The notes under the pieces: generated by a model
What the model was told of the DNA's origin: nothing
The model's input: only the letters and a program-made list of their open reading frames with translations
Databases searched by the model: none
In this document: one piece after another, positions 21,393 to 32,373 of the stretch
How positions within the stretch are numbered: position 1 is the stretch's first letter
Layout: each line of letters begins with the position of its first letter
Program-made: the position numbers and the translations under genes
From: Paralithodes platypus
Lineage: Eukaryota > Arthropoda > Malacostraca > Decapoda > Lithodidae
DNA: 64,000 nt
Reading direction: 5' to 3'
NCBI GenBank assembly: GCA_032716605.1
Contig: CM064517.1
Coordinates: 20,477,138-20,541,137, forward strand

Positions 21393-21664
21393 ATCTCTGG
21401 TCCAAATAACCGACGTGGCAGGTGGACTGGCTGTAACGTAACACTTGATAACGACACCATCTCCTTCCCTGGCCTCTATTATCTCCTTCACCGTTCCCTG
21501 GGTCGTCCTTGTTTTCTCCTCAATGTCTGTCTTCATCTTTGTTGTCGTGTGTGTCTTAGCTCCTGTCTTGATCTCACCGCCATTCTGCATCGTATTATCA
21601 TTTTCCTTCGCTCCATCTCTGGTATCCTTTTTTATGGTCATTTCTATCCACACTTGAGGTGCAT
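21393..21664 (-). CDS. Sidestep-like gene, Ig3 first exon with charged insert
   Basis: 272 bp. The acceptor is attacag (phase 1) and the donor is GAT/GTAAGT (phase 0). It starts APQVWIEM, the usual A strand after an Ig boundary, and ends GDGVVIKCYVT (B-strand Cys) and SVIWTRD (C-strand Trp). Between them lies an unusual insert of about 45 residues rich in Lys, Glu and Thr (GAKTHTTTKMKTDIEEKTRT). Such an insert is not typical of Side family Ig domains and should form a flexible loop. Confidence 0.82.
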
Positions 21665-21947
21665 CTGTAATAAATAATGAGAATAGAATAAAATATGAAC
21701 GAGGATAACAATTTTTTTTTTTTTTAAATCCGATCCGTGTTTTCCAGAACCAACACCTTTTTGGACTGGGTATCTGGTCCTGATTACATATATTTGTAAA
21801 TGAAAAGTAAATAATCTGTGTGAATGTTATATTATGTGAACAAGAGCTAAAGCCAATTATGAATATGCTGAAAGCACTATTATATAATTATGTCATATAT
21901 ATAACGTCCTCAAGAGAGACAGTGATAACAAAGGGTGTACAGTATTA

Positions 21948-22718
21948 TTTACCCCTTCTCTACCCGGCGATTTTTTTTTTCTATGTGAGTGAGGGAGGGA
22001 GAACTGCCTGTAGCGAGTGCATCCCCCATAGTTGAAAGAGTGACAGGGCCAAAGTCAAGGGACGTTCGAGCCAAAATGCCTGGGCACACGGAGTTTGAAG
22101 CAATTTAAGTCATAGGAGGAGGGAAAGACAGATTCTGGGAGAGAGTTCCAGAGCTCAGCTGTTGAATAGAAGAAAGACTGAGAGTGACGTTTCGCTTTTG
22201 GGTTGGAGAGTTGCATAGAGTAAGGGTGGGATTGTGTTGCAAGACGGGTACCACGTACCCTACGTAGAGGATGTAGTATACATTGGGATAGCTCTGAGTA
22301 ACACTGATTATTGTAGTAGCGATAGAATAGCGTGAGAGATGCAACATTGCGGCGAAGAGAGAGAGAGTTGGTGAGTGGGCGGGAATTAATGATACGACAG
22401 GCCTTTTTCTCTACTTTGTCTAGAAGTGTGGTGTGAGAGGATCCTCCCCACACATGTGAACAATACTCAATACAAGGACGCACTGTGCCCCTGTACAGAG
22501 CAAGAAGCTGTGCAGGGGTAAAGAACCCCTTGAGGCGGTATTTGACTTCAGCTACATTTAGACGATTTTATAAGCTTAGGAAGGATATATGGTAGCTAAA
22601 AGGATGAATGGAGATAGCCTGCAGCCTTTCAATTGGTAGACGTCCTGCCGGAACTGAATATAAGCGTCTAAGTATTGCCAGAATATAATGAAAAGGACGT
22701 CACCGGTACTGGTGTTAC
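21948..22718. mobile_element. TTAA-type MITE family B, split by a LINE-B insertion
   Basis: The left end (ttaccccttctctacccggcga, 21950-21970) and the interior from about 22547 (ctacatttagacgattttat) on belong to one MITE B copy. The LINE fragment at 21969-22546 sits between them. The right end is degraded near 22718. Confidence 0.7.
21969..22546 (-). pseudogene. LINE family B, C-terminal fragment and 3' UTR
   Basis: The poly(T) at 21969-21979 is the tail. The minus frame 22483-22055 encodes the C-terminal region: RPCIEYCSHVWGG, KKACRIINSRPL, LSLRRNVASLTLFYRYY and AELWNSLPESVFPSSYDL. These are homologous to, but clearly different from, the C-terminus of LINE-A. The copy is 5' truncated at about 22546. 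Confidence 0.85.
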
Positions 22719-22787
22719 AGCCAAATATATATAGGGCAGGATGACAGATACACACATTTAGATAAATTAACATGGAGAGACCCTTAC

Positions 22788-22994
22788 AGTGTACGTCAAA
22801 GAGGACCTTCTGCTCCAGGGAGGAGGTCACGTCAGAGTTGGTGGCGCGACAAGTTAGCTGCCTCCCAAGGTCATCATAGGTCACGGGCCCCAGGGAGAGG
22901 TCACACTGGGTCACCTGGCTCCCCAACAGGTCACACGAGGAGTTTACCAAGAGCTGTGACCCTGACCACCATGTCACATTCGGGCGAGGTTGAC
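22788..22994 (-). CDS. Sidestep-like gene, Ig2 second exon
   Basis: 207 bp, phase 1 at both ends (acceptor tctccag, donor ACT/gtaagg). It begins QPRPNVTWWSGSQLL (C strand with the core Trp) and has LGPVTYDDLGRQLTCRATN (E-F strands with the core Cys) and ends KVLFDVH. The preceding exon ends CRVTG, giving an exact Ig join. Two extra cysteines (SSCDLLG and TQCDLSL) could form an additional disulphide. Confidence 0.87.
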
Positions 22995-23047
22995 CTGGAG
23001 ATGGGAATAACGTCAAACATCTTGGTTGTATCCACGCTACGATGGTC

Positions 23048-23190
<143 letters not shown>

Positions 23191-23486
23191 CCATATATGT
23201 TTCCCTCTAATGGTTGTGGTCTGGCCAGAAGATGGATTTAAGGCACAAGGGCCAGGCCATACTATTACCCCTTCACTATTCAATTTGTACAGCAAACTGG
23301 GTTACTACTTTTATTGACTGCCATATAGTTATAACCAATTAAAAGTAGAAGACTATTTTGTTGTATTCTTGCTGTCATCAGAAATGGACATCTATTGAAA
23401 TTTAACAATTTAACTCTATTTCAATTTAGCCTGTTAAATGAGTGTCTGTTCAAACATATAAAAGTTAAACAAAACTTGCAACAGTC

Positions 23487-24117
23487 TGAAATAAATAAAT
23501 AAATAAATAAATAAATACAACAGCATCACAGTTTGAAGGTATGTAATATGGCAGGTAATGCACACAAGGTGAAGCTACTTAACATCATAACCTTAAATGT
23601 GCTTAAATGTATTTTAGATGACATAGGTATCACACCTTTGGTAACATTAAAGATGCTGATCTTCTGGTGAGGACCAAGACTTATATAATAGGTAGAAACT
23701 TAAAATAAATATGTATGTAACTCCAGACTTAGATCTTGTGTTTGTTGAATTCCAATAACGGTTAATGTCAGCTATATATATTCCTTCGCCCATAGGAAAT
23801 GCATCACATGAGAGCCATAACATCGTCAATATCAGTATGGACACTAAATATTCCTGATGAGGCTGTCCTGTAATTATATACTACTATTTCCTTATCATAG
23901 GATAATAGATTTGAATATGATTATTTCCTGTACGAAGAGAATTATAAATTAAGTAGATATAATAGCATAGCCATGAATTAATAAAATAGTAACCTGCAGG
24001 CATGTAGTATTTGCATAAAAGGTTTATAAAATAGTAACCTGCAGGCATGTAGTATTTGCATAAAAGGTTTATAAAATAGTAACCTGCAGGCATGTAGTAT
24101 TTGCATAAAAGGTTTTT
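23487..24117. repeat. (AAAT)n and a 45-bp tandem repeat
   Basis: (AAAT)n at about 23487-23515, then mostly unassigned AT-rich DNA. At 23978-24117 there are three near-identical 45-bp units containing taacctgcaggcatgtag. Confidence 0.9.
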
Positions 24118-24355
24118 AGACACTAGATAAATTGGCAGAAATATTACGAAAACATTATTCTAAATATTTTGACATTGAACAAACTAAAGCTTATGGAAAA
24201 CATTTTCTTACGATACCACGAATGTCTGGCCTGATAACATACATACATTATTATGAATAACTACCGTACAGTCGCGCTAATAAGTGATGTCTCGGCACCA
24301 AGTATGTTTTTATCAATAATTGGTATCAGCAATATCTAAGCTTCATTTATGCATA

Positions 24356-24475
24356 TCGAGTGACACATACAAACATGTTCCTACACTTAACCACCATATT
24401 CAACATCTGACAGACATTAATACAGCCCGGAGCGAGCCAAATGTAATGACAGCTGAGACATGACTTATTAACACG
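24356..24475. repeat. Dispersed repeat R1, copy 2
   Basis: Matches 13985-14100 (acaaacatgttcctacactt and agcgagccaaatgtaatg). Confidence 0.7.
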
Positions 24476-24643
24476 ACTGTACATGATACTAAAACAACAC
24501 CATACAATGTGTAAAATTATAACATAATAATAAAATAATAATAAATAAAATAAAATAATAAAATAATAACAGTCGAAAAGGTGTGAATTATTCTAATTTT
24601 CGAAATAAGACAGACTACCAAACTACCCCAGCCAGTGACTTAC

Positions 24644-24760
24644 CTCCAGTGACCCTACAGGAGAGTGTGACCTGGTCCCCTGGAAACAGAGGTCCCAGTG
24701 ACCCCTTGACGTCGGTGTTGGCACCAAGGTCACTGTATACCCTCAACATCTTGGGAGGAT
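24644..24760 (-). CDS. Sidestep-like gene, Ig2 first exon
   Basis: 117 bp, phase 1 at both ends (acceptor tgttgag, donor GGAG/gtaagt, a near-perfect donor). It encodes PPKMLRVYSDLGANTDVKG, then LFPGDQVTLSCRVTG, which are the A-B strands of an Ig domain with the first core Cys. It joins in frame to QPRPNVTWW of the next exon. Confidence 0.85.
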
Positions 24761-25501
24761 CTCAACAAAAAGAAAAATTGAGTTCAGTTTCATACAAGTA
24801 GATACAAAATACATTTAACAAATATTACACAACTTGTATAAATGTTCAAAAATCTCGTGCGAAAAGTAACAAATTGTGGGAGTAAAATTAATGTAAATAA
24901 TATTGTAAAAGATTCCAAAATAAAAGTCGTCAGGCTGCTGGAATGTAGGCTGCTGGAATGTAGGCTAGCTGCTCAAATGGCTATATATAAAGTTGAACAT
25001 ACTAATTTCTAAAAAGTTAAATTAATGTTATTCATATCATGCTAATCAATATTGTATAATTCTAGTAACAAATAGTAATACATGTCGAGGATTTAATAAT
25101 CTTAATTCTATCGTTGACGGTCGAAGAGTGGTGGCAGTGTTGGAAAGAGGAGGACAATGTATCTAGAACTTAAAAAAAAAAAAAAAAAAAAAATCGGACT
25201 ACAAATAAACTGAGCCTTGTTACTTGGAACGACCTGAAGTGGATGCCTTAAACCGCTACCACACGAGAGCTTATATAGTCAACATTCCATGATCAACATA
25301 TTTATGCCAACATTTCTGGAATATTGTGCACTGGTATCGGAAAGTAGACTGGTGATGGATGGATTTAGGTAACTTAAATAATATAAATGTAGACCTCTTA
25401 AGCTGCCAGACCAGTGTTGAGGATAAATGTGGAGAGAAAAAGCCCTCGTGTGATACCGGTTTTATGCGGCATGGGAAATGGCTGATTGCGGGTAAAACAA
25501 C

Positions 25502-25726
25502 TTAAGGGGAGATGGGTACTTTTTCTGGTTCCCCTTCTTCATCGTGTTTAGCCCCATTAGATTTAAAAATGTATGACGTTTCCCCCATTAGTTTGGCAAG
25601 CGTACCTGTATTTTAAGAGAAACAGGCCTTCGGCCGGGAAATTTTTCTATCGAAAAATGTACACATTTATCTTAAAGGAGGGTCTTGGGTGGGTGTGTTT
25701 TAAGCTTGATGGAGGTCTAGGGAAGA
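25502..25726 (+). mobile_element. Fold-back element F2, copy a (right end lost)
   Basis: Starts TTAAGGGGAGATGG and has a shortened left arm, the cggccttcggccg core and ttgatggaggtctaggga. The last ~50 bp seen in other F2 copies are missing. The element runs up to the donor of exon 25943-25732. Confidence 0.75.
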
Positions 25727-25731
25727 CTCAC

Positions 25732-25943
25732 CAACAACCTCCAAGGTGAAGATGTGCCTGGTGTCGGTGCCATCTTTATAATGTAGGTGACACTGGTACT
25801 GTCCCCGGTCCTGTAGGGTGGTGGGGTCCAGCTCTAGGGTGTGTTCCTTGGGGCCACCCCACCTCCTGCCCACCCTCACAAACGCCCGTGACTCATACCC
25901 CCTGGCCGCCCAGTGGGTTGGTCCACCAGGTCGAAGGTCAACC
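25732..25943 (-). CDS. Sidestep-like gene, Ig1 second exon
   Basis: 212 bp. The acceptor is cttgtacag with a pyrimidine tract (phase 2) and the donor is GTTG/GTGAGT (phase 1). It encodes VDLRPGGPTHW, YESRAFVRVG, HTLELDPTTLQDRGQYQC and FTLEVV, i.e. the C'-G strands of a V-type Ig domain with the D-x-G-x-Y-x-C signature. The first codon is completed by the AG that ends exon 32275-32149, giving VLYR-VDLRPGG, a pattern typical of Side-family Ig1. Confidence 0.87.
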
Positions 25944-26085
25944 CTGTACAAGAAAAAAACAGCTTGAAACATAAGTAGAATGTAGATACGAGGTGCCGTT
26001 GTAAAGGCTTATCCCTCAATGCCTTCACCTGACCCTGACACGAATTTTGCAAAAACATAGTTTGGCGAAGATGATGTGACTGTCA

Positions 26086-26298
26086 TTGACCCTTTAAGTA
26101 CCAGCGACGTGTGTTATGTTTTATTCTAGCTAAATTTAGACGATATTATGCAGCTTAAGAGGGATCTGTGGTAGTTAAAAGGGTCGGTTGAGATAGTTTT
26201 AAGCCTTTTTATTGCTAGAGGTCCTTCCTAAGCTGTATAAAATCGGCCAATAGCTCCCCGAATATGATGAAAAGGATGTCCCTGGTACTGTATGGGTT
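26086..26298. mobile_element. TTAA-type MITE family B, degraded ends
   Basis: The interior (ctaaatttagacgatattatgcagcttaag, quoted in two overlapping parts elsewhere) matches family B. The ends read ttgaccctttaag and gtatgggttac, so the TTAA is no longer intact. Confidence 0.65.
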
Positions 26299-26458
26299 AC
26301 GTGTGTTGTTGCCAGAACCTAATATAATAATATGTTGACGAAATTATGCACATCTTGGAGAGTACCTTCATTTTTGTACCCATTACGAAAGCTTATGTTT
26401 TCGGCTAAATTTGCAGGTCCCTATGTCACTTACACCACCATTAACTCTCTCACGCTTG

Positions 26459-26841
26459 CTGAAGGGGGGTCACCGGATTTGTTATCTTTCTCTCCTTTTC
26501 TCTCTTTCCCTGGCTTGTATCCATTCGGCCCCATTCAGCCAACTGTTTTAAGACGTTTATCCCCATCCAGGTGTCGATTTCTTCCTGGCGAGCGATAGCA
26601 AGCCAGCATTGTATGGAGAAATCCGGCTTCCCTGGAGACATTTTTCTATCGAAAAATGTACAAATTTAGCTCGCTGTCAAAACAAAAATATATATATGCT
26701 GGCTTGCTACCTCGCCAGGAAAATATTGACACCTGAATGGGGGTAAATGTCTTAAAACAGTAGGCTGAATGGGGCCAAATGGATACAAGCCAAAGAGAGA
26801 GGGAGAGAAAGAGAAAACAAAAGCGAGGTGGGCTTTCTTAA
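26459..26841 (+). mobile_element. Fold-back element F1, copy c
   Basis: Left end GAAGGGGGGTCACCGG, right end GCGAGGTGGGCTTTCTTAA, with the usual F1 arms. The core is altered (cttccctggag instead of cttcgccggag). Confidence 0.85.
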
Positions 26842-27029
26842 GTTTCTTGGAAACTTACTACAGCTACTGTTGACTCTCAAGTGGTAATTGCACTACCGCG
26901 AGACGATACACCCATGTTATCACTCTGTTTTACCCCACAATAATCGCCACTACATGCAATATATTATGCATCCATAGATAGAGCAAGGTCCATACTATTA
27001 TAAATAAGTAACACCCCGTTATTATAACA

Positions 27030-27140
27030 TTAATTATCAATAAGAAACCCCAATGTACTTGAATATACTAATGAAAGCATATGGTCCTCCCGGGATTCGA
27101 ACTCGGGACACCCACACCCAGAACATAAGCACCTAAACCA
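27030..27140 (-). mobile_element. tRNA-derived SINE, copy 2
   Basis: The reverse complement shows CCGAGTTCGAATCCCGGG followed by aggaccatatgctttcatt, matching the copy at 20845-20955 over about 90 bp. Confidence 0.7.
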
Positions 27141-27353
27141 GATTTTTTTCTCCATACATTGAAAATCGATATGTTAAAAATAGGTAATCATTTTCCAGAG
27201 TTTACACAGACACAATTTCGTTATAAGTTGAGCAATATATATTTTGTATATTATGAAATTTGAATCATTTTTCACGCTCATTCCAAATGTGTTGTCAGCA
27301 TTAATTTATCATCAATAGTTGACTTCATATAAATCAACTGTTACTAGTAGGTT

Positions 27354-27706
27354 AAGGGGAGACGCTTGGTTTTCTGGCTCCCTTTCTCCCTTATGTTTAG
27401 TCCCAATAGTTTGAGATTTTTAGACATTCTGCCTATTTGTTTGGCGATTTTAAGATCTTTCGTCCCATTTCGTTATATATTTTAAGACCTATCGTGCCAT
27501 TTAGGTGTCGAATTTTTCCTGGCGAGCAATAGCGAGCCTGTAATTATAGGAGGAACCGGCCTTCGGCCGGGACATTTTTCTATCGAAAAATGTACAAATT
27601 TATCTAGGGGACGTTTTTCTAAGTTTGAGGGATGTCTAGCGAGGACACTAATAATTTATGAATGACTGAATATATAGGCCAAAAAAGCAGTCAGAGTCCC
27701 CATAAG
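27354..27706 (+). mobile_element. Fold-back element F2, copy b
   Basis: From TTAAGGGGAGACGC to GTCAGAGTCCCCATAAG, with the cggccttcggccg core at about 27554 and the ttttctatcgaaaaatg hairpin. Confidence 0.85.
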
Positions 27707-27885
27707 ACATATTTGTTATAAAATATCTATTAAGAGCCATGAAGGGTACAAGGTTGGAGGTGAAGGGGGGTCCATACTCTTCCAAGGGTGGATTACGTTT
27801 GAAGGGTACAAGGTTGGGGGTGAAGGGGGGGTCCATACTCTTCCAAGGGTGGATTACGTTTGAGAAATTGTTTTTCTGTTGCCTT

Positions 27886-28066
27886 CGTTTTTTTTTTTTT
27901 TTTTTCTGTGGATGAGGGAAACAAAAGGCATAGCTGCCTGTAACGAGTGCCTCTCCCAGTTGAAAGAGTGCCAGGGCCAAAATCAAGGAACGTTCGAGCC
28001 AAACTGCCTGGACACATGGAGTTTGAAGCAATTGACTAGGGACAGATGTGCATGGGGCGATGAATT
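27886..28066 (-). mobile_element. LINE-B 3' end fragment abutting an RTE-like scrap
   Basis: A poly(T) at about 27887-27904 is followed by LINE-B 3' sequence to about 28031. The next 35 bp (gactagggacagatgtgcatgg) resemble the RTE C-terminal codons at 1087-1109. Confidence 0.6.
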
Positions 28067-28069
28067 TGA

Positions 28070-28466
28070 CCAAAGTAACCGTGAACAATGAATGAACAAT
28101 TAATATGATCGAAGTTACCGTGAACAATGAAGGAACAATTAATATGATCAAAGTTACCGTGAACAATGATTATGAACGAAGTAACCGTGAACAATGAATG
28201 AACAATTAATATGATCAAAGTTACCGTGAACAATTATTATGGAAGTAACCGTGAACAATGAATGAACAATTAATATGGAAGTAACCGTGAACAATGAATG
28301 AACAATTAATATGGAAGTAACCGTGAACAATGAATGAACAATTAATATGATCGAAGTAACCGTGAACAATGAAGGAACAATTAATATGATCGAAGTAACC
28401 GTGAACAATGAAGGAACAATTAATAAAAGAAAATAGTTAGTTGGCGAATAACATAATTGATCCTCA

Positions 28467-28537
<71 letters not shown>
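28070..28537. repeat. 39-bp tandem array, then poly(A) and (AAT)n
   Basis: About nine units of a 39-bp repeat containing gaagtaaccgtgaacaatga with length variants (28070-28423). A 35-A run (about 28468-28502) grades into (AAT)n to 28537. Confidence 0.92.
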
Positions 28538-28539
<2 letters not shown>

Positions 28540-28673
28540 TATAAAAACATCCGATTGTATTTTAGATTATAAATTGAAAACATCAAGTCGCGAAGCAGAC
28601 GTCAAGTAGAATTAATATTAATTTCACACTCCCCCTGATAATATAGCGTCAGAACGGGTTTTACCGGATTAAG

Positions 28674-29041
28674 GGGAGACAGTGGCTGTTTGTTTGGTCT
28701 ATTAATTCATTTATTCATATATTTGGTTTAGTTTCCTCCCTAGACCTCCATCAAGCTTAGAGAAAAAAAAACCTAAACCCCCCTTCAAGATAGATTTGTA
28801 AATTTTTCGGTAGAAAAATGTCCCGGCCAAAGGCTGATTCCTCCTAAAATTACAGGCTCGCTATCGCTCGCCAGGAAATAATCGACACCTAAATGGCACG
28901 AAGGGTCCTAATATTGACAAAGAAATGGGGTGAAAGGTCATAAAATCCCCAAACTAATGCAACCAACGTCTTAAAATCTCAAAACTAGTGGGGCTAAACA
29001 TTAGGGAGAAGGGGGTCCAGAAAAACAGTCTGTCTCCCCTT
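28674..29041 (-). mobile_element. Fold-back element F2, copy c
   Basis: TTAAGGGGAGACAG to GTCTGTCTCCCCTTA. The core is inverted relative to copies b and d (ttttcggtagaaaaatgtcc). Confidence 0.85.
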
Positions 29042-29200
29042 ACTGCTTGTTTCTGGGGTTGTCGTTCCGCATAATCTGCTGAACGCTACTCATATTATGA
29101 TGGCTTCACACATTCAATACAACCTTGCCAAGTTGGATTATGTTATCACTCCACTGATCTGTGTTCCCGATGGTTCCAACACAATACCAGGTTACGTAGT

Positions 29201-29490
29201 TTTTTTCTTTTTTCTATGTGAGTGAGGGAGACAAAAGGCAGAACTGTCTGTATCGAGTGCCTCCACCAGAGTTGAAAGAGTGACAGGGCCAAAATCAAGG
29301 GACGTTCGAGCCAAAATGCCTGGACACACGGAGTTTGAAGCAATTTAAGTCATAGGAAGAGGGAAAGACTGATTCTGGGAGAGAGTACCAGAGCTCAGCA
29401 GTTGAATAGAAGAAAGTCTGAGAATAACGTTTCCCTCTTGGGTTGGAGAGTTGCACAGAGTAGGGGTGGGATTGTGTCGCACGCTACGTC
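29201..29490 (-). mobile_element. LINE-B 3' end fragment
   Basis: A T-rich tail (29201-29213) is followed by about 275 bp matching the 3' end of the LINE-B copy at 21969-22270. Confidence 0.85.
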
Positions 29491-29612
29491 ATTATATTGT
29501 AATCAGTATTATCAAAATATTCATTATGAAGATGAATATTTTCGAACTAATGTGTATTGAGCATCCCCTGCCTCTCATAGCTTGTTTGGTCTAGTCTTTA
29601 TTCATGTCGTGG

Positions 29613-29830
29613 TTATAGTCTATTCGCTGTCAGTAGGCGAGAAATCATGACCTCTATCCTCAGTAACTCAAAAAGGGCTGGAGCAAATTGGCTGTAAATT
29701 TCCACATCTATACCTTGACTGACTCTTCCCAAATGGTAGAAATATTAGCTTGATTACTCTAGTCGTTTTTGAGTTACAGAGGCAATTATAGGTCATGATT
29801 GCTCGCCTACTTACAGCGAACAGACTTATA
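29613..29830. mobile_element. TA-flanked MITE, family D, copy 1
   Basis: Long inverted ends: TATAGTCTATTCGCTGTCAG and its complement CTTACAGCGAACAGACTTATA. About 218 bp; a second copy is at 33223-33434. The TA boundary suggests a Tc1/mariner-type non-autonomous element. Confidence 0.8.
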
Positions 29831-29859
29831 GGTCCGTGCGTAAGGGAGGACCTCTAGGG

Positions 29860-30236
29860 TTAAGGGGAGGCAGACCTTTTTTCTAGACCCCCTTCTCCCT
29901 AATGTTTAGCCCCACTAGTTTTGAGAATATAAGACATTCGTCCCATTAGTTTGGCGATTTTAACACCTTTCGCCTCATTTCGTTGTCAATTTTAAGACCT
30001 TTCGTGCCATTTAGGTGTCGATTATTTCGTGGCGAGCGATAGCGAGCCTGCAATTTTAAGAGGAACCGGCCTTCAGCCGGGACATTTTTCTACCGAAAAA
30101 TGTACAAATTTATCTTGAAGGGGGGTCTACGGGGTGTTTTTCTAAGCTTGATGGAGGTCTAGGGAGGAAACTAAAAAATATATGAATACAGTAATTATTT
30201 ATTATTAGACTAAACAAACGGTCAGTCTCCCCTTAA
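29860..30236 (+). mobile_element. Fold-back element F2, copy d
   Basis: TTAAGGGGAGGCAGACC to GGTCAGTCTCCCCTTAA. The left arm shows four diverged ~32-bp sub-repeats of the form cccattagtttggcgatttt. Confidence 0.88.
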
Positions 30237-31249
30237 CTTGTGTTGTTGTTGTTAGGTCCGTGGTCAAGCGAGGACTTCTCATGTTGTTATTGTCCTTGTT
30301 GTTGTTGCTAGGGCGACGCTTATCAAACATCGCTATTTCTCTGCTATTACTGAACCAAATTTAATGATCTGTCACATGCATTATACTCTGATCTATCCTC
30401 TACGCCGCAACATAATCCCTTTTATTAAAATTCGCCCTGTGAGTCCCGCCACGCGCCTCGGACCGCGCGGATCTATAGATGGCTTTGATTTGTTCTCTCT
30501 ATAGCTCTTACTAATATGTGTTGGTCGTCCTCTGCCTCCCATAGCTTGTTCTCTCTATAGCTCTTACTATTATAATATGTGTTGGTCGTCCTCTGCCTCC
30601 CATAGCTTGTTCTCTGTATAATTCTGCCTCCCATAGCTTGTTCTCTCTATAACTCTTACTATCAACAATTCGAGTTATGAAGAAGGTGCCTTAAAGTTGA
30701 GTTTCTCTCATAAGGCTCAGCCATATCTAATGTTTATACAACCATCAACTATTGTACAACTTGTTTCTGGCCATATCAAATATTTATATTCTAATATCAC
30801 ACTTCCTCTACTCTTTATCGCTGCTGCTCCAACTCCCTTCCATTTCCATGACTCCATCTCCATTTTATTTCCACATATTCAATTATCCTCTACTTCGATT
30901 AGTTCATCCATCCACCATCTCCAGCCCTTCACATGTTCAATATTCCCTAACTCTCGTATAATATAATATTAACGAGTCTTGCCCTGAGAAATCACCTAAA
31001 GCAATCAACACTACTTTGATTTTCTTTCATTGCTACCAACCAAAACCCAACCGTACCATCTCATTTCATCACACTTTCATCTCTATTACTCCACCCCTGT
31101 TGTACCCTGAGATATTCCAGTAAAGTCATTGTGTTTAGGGGAGTTCACCTTGAAGTGTCACAACCCCACACCTATCATGGATTACACTAAGTGGGTAGGT
31201 TATCTCTGCACGATACCAAGTCTTACTCATACATGTTTAAGTAGGATGG
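30237..31249. other. Unassigned DNA with a short tandem repeat
   Basis: At 30493-30655 there are two to three copies of a ~68-bp unit containing gcctcccatagcttgttctc. The rest (30660-31249) is pyrimidine-rich intronic or intergenic DNA, in which I can support no gene or RNA. Confidence 0.6.
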
Positions 31250-31621
31250 TTAAAGGGGGTCACCGGCCTTTATTTTATCTTTCTCTCCTTTTCTCTCTTT
31301 TCCTGGTTTGTATCCATTCGGCCCCATTCAGAAAAACTACTTTAAGACGTCTATCCCCATCCAGTGTCGATTTCTTCCTGGCGAGCGATAGCGAGCCAGC
31401 ATTGTATGGAGAAATCCGGCTTCGCCGGAGAAATTTTGCTATCGAAAAATGTACACATTTAGCTTACTGTCAAAACCAAAATATATATATGCTGACTCGC
31501 GGAAAATATTGACACCTGGATGGGGGTAAACGTCTTAAAACAGTAGGCTGAATGGGGCCGAATGAATACAAGCCAAAGAGAGAGGGAGAGAAAGAGAAAA
31601 AAAGCGAGGTGGGCTCCCTCA
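31250..31621 (+). mobile_element. Fold-back element F1, copy d
   Basis: TTAAAGGGGGTCACCGG to GAGGTGGGCTCCCTCAA. Part of the right arm is deleted near 31498. Confidence 0.85.
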
Positions 31622-31710
31622 ATATCTGGCCTAAACCAATATCATGCATAGATTACAAAATTATTATTTAAATTGGCTAACCTTCAAATACGGAAGCTGG
31701 AAGGGGGCCT

Positions 31711-31863
31711 GGGGGGGGGGGGGGGGGTGAATTGAAAAAACGCCAGATTACAACAATGGTAGGTTCAAACATTGGAGGCGAAATAATTGAGTTTGCTGTG
31801 CAACCTACACTTGTCGAGATGTTGGACTCAATTTGTTGTATCGAACATTATGTCAAGTGGATC

Positions 31864-31912
<49 letters not shown>

Positions 31913-32129
31913 TAAAATTAAATTAATAAATAAATATATAAATCAGTGTTCGGGGTGAAGGCGGCTGAAAATTAAGTGGCCTAGAATTGTTATTTAGTTG
32001 ATTTATGGAAATACGAATATATGAACAAAACCTAAACCGGCCTAGCAAGACAAAACCTAAACCGGCCTAGCAAGACAAAACCTAAACCGGCCTAGCAAGA
32101 CAAAACCTAAACCGGCCTAGCAAGACAAA
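31711..32129. repeat. G-run, (TA)n and a 25-bp tandem repeat
   Basis: G-run at about 31711-31727, (TA)n at about 31867-31912, and four copies of a 25-bp unit (aaacctaaaccggcctagca) at 32025-32129. The last array ends about 20 bp from an exon donor. Confidence 0.9.
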
Positions 32130-32148
32130 AATATGCCACCAAACCAAC

Positions 32149-32275
32149 CTGTATAACACGGCCTGCGCGGGTTGGGTGCGTAGGAAGGTGATGAGGGTGG
32201 GGGGGCCTCTGTTGGGGGGCGGGGGGCAGGGTAGGGAGGCCTCACCACCGACCAACACCTCCACCACAAGCAGAT
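32149..32275 (-). CDS. Sidestep-like gene, Ig1 first exon
   Basis: 127 bp. The acceptor is gttttgcag (phase 1) and the donor is TACAG/gttggt (phase 2). It encodes LLVVEVLVGGEASLPCP, i.e. the A-B strands of a V-type Ig domain with the first core Cys, then PTLITFLRTQPAQAVLY. The segment after the Cys is GC-rich with five clustered prolines. The exon starts in phase 1, so at least one upstream coding exon with the signal peptide must exist at higher coordinates; none was recognised. Confidence 0.82.
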
Positions 32276-32373
32276 CTGCAAAACAAATATCAAGCACCTT
32301 GTTTTAAGAAATGCCAAGCAATTGAGGAAATGAGAAGGATCGTGTGGAAGAGAACAAAGTAAGGTGTTTATAT

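Noticed and set aside
30697..30966. 89-codon plus-strand frame
   Set aside because: Pyrimidine-rich sequence gives low stop density. There is no domain, no splice context and no similarity to other parts of the window.
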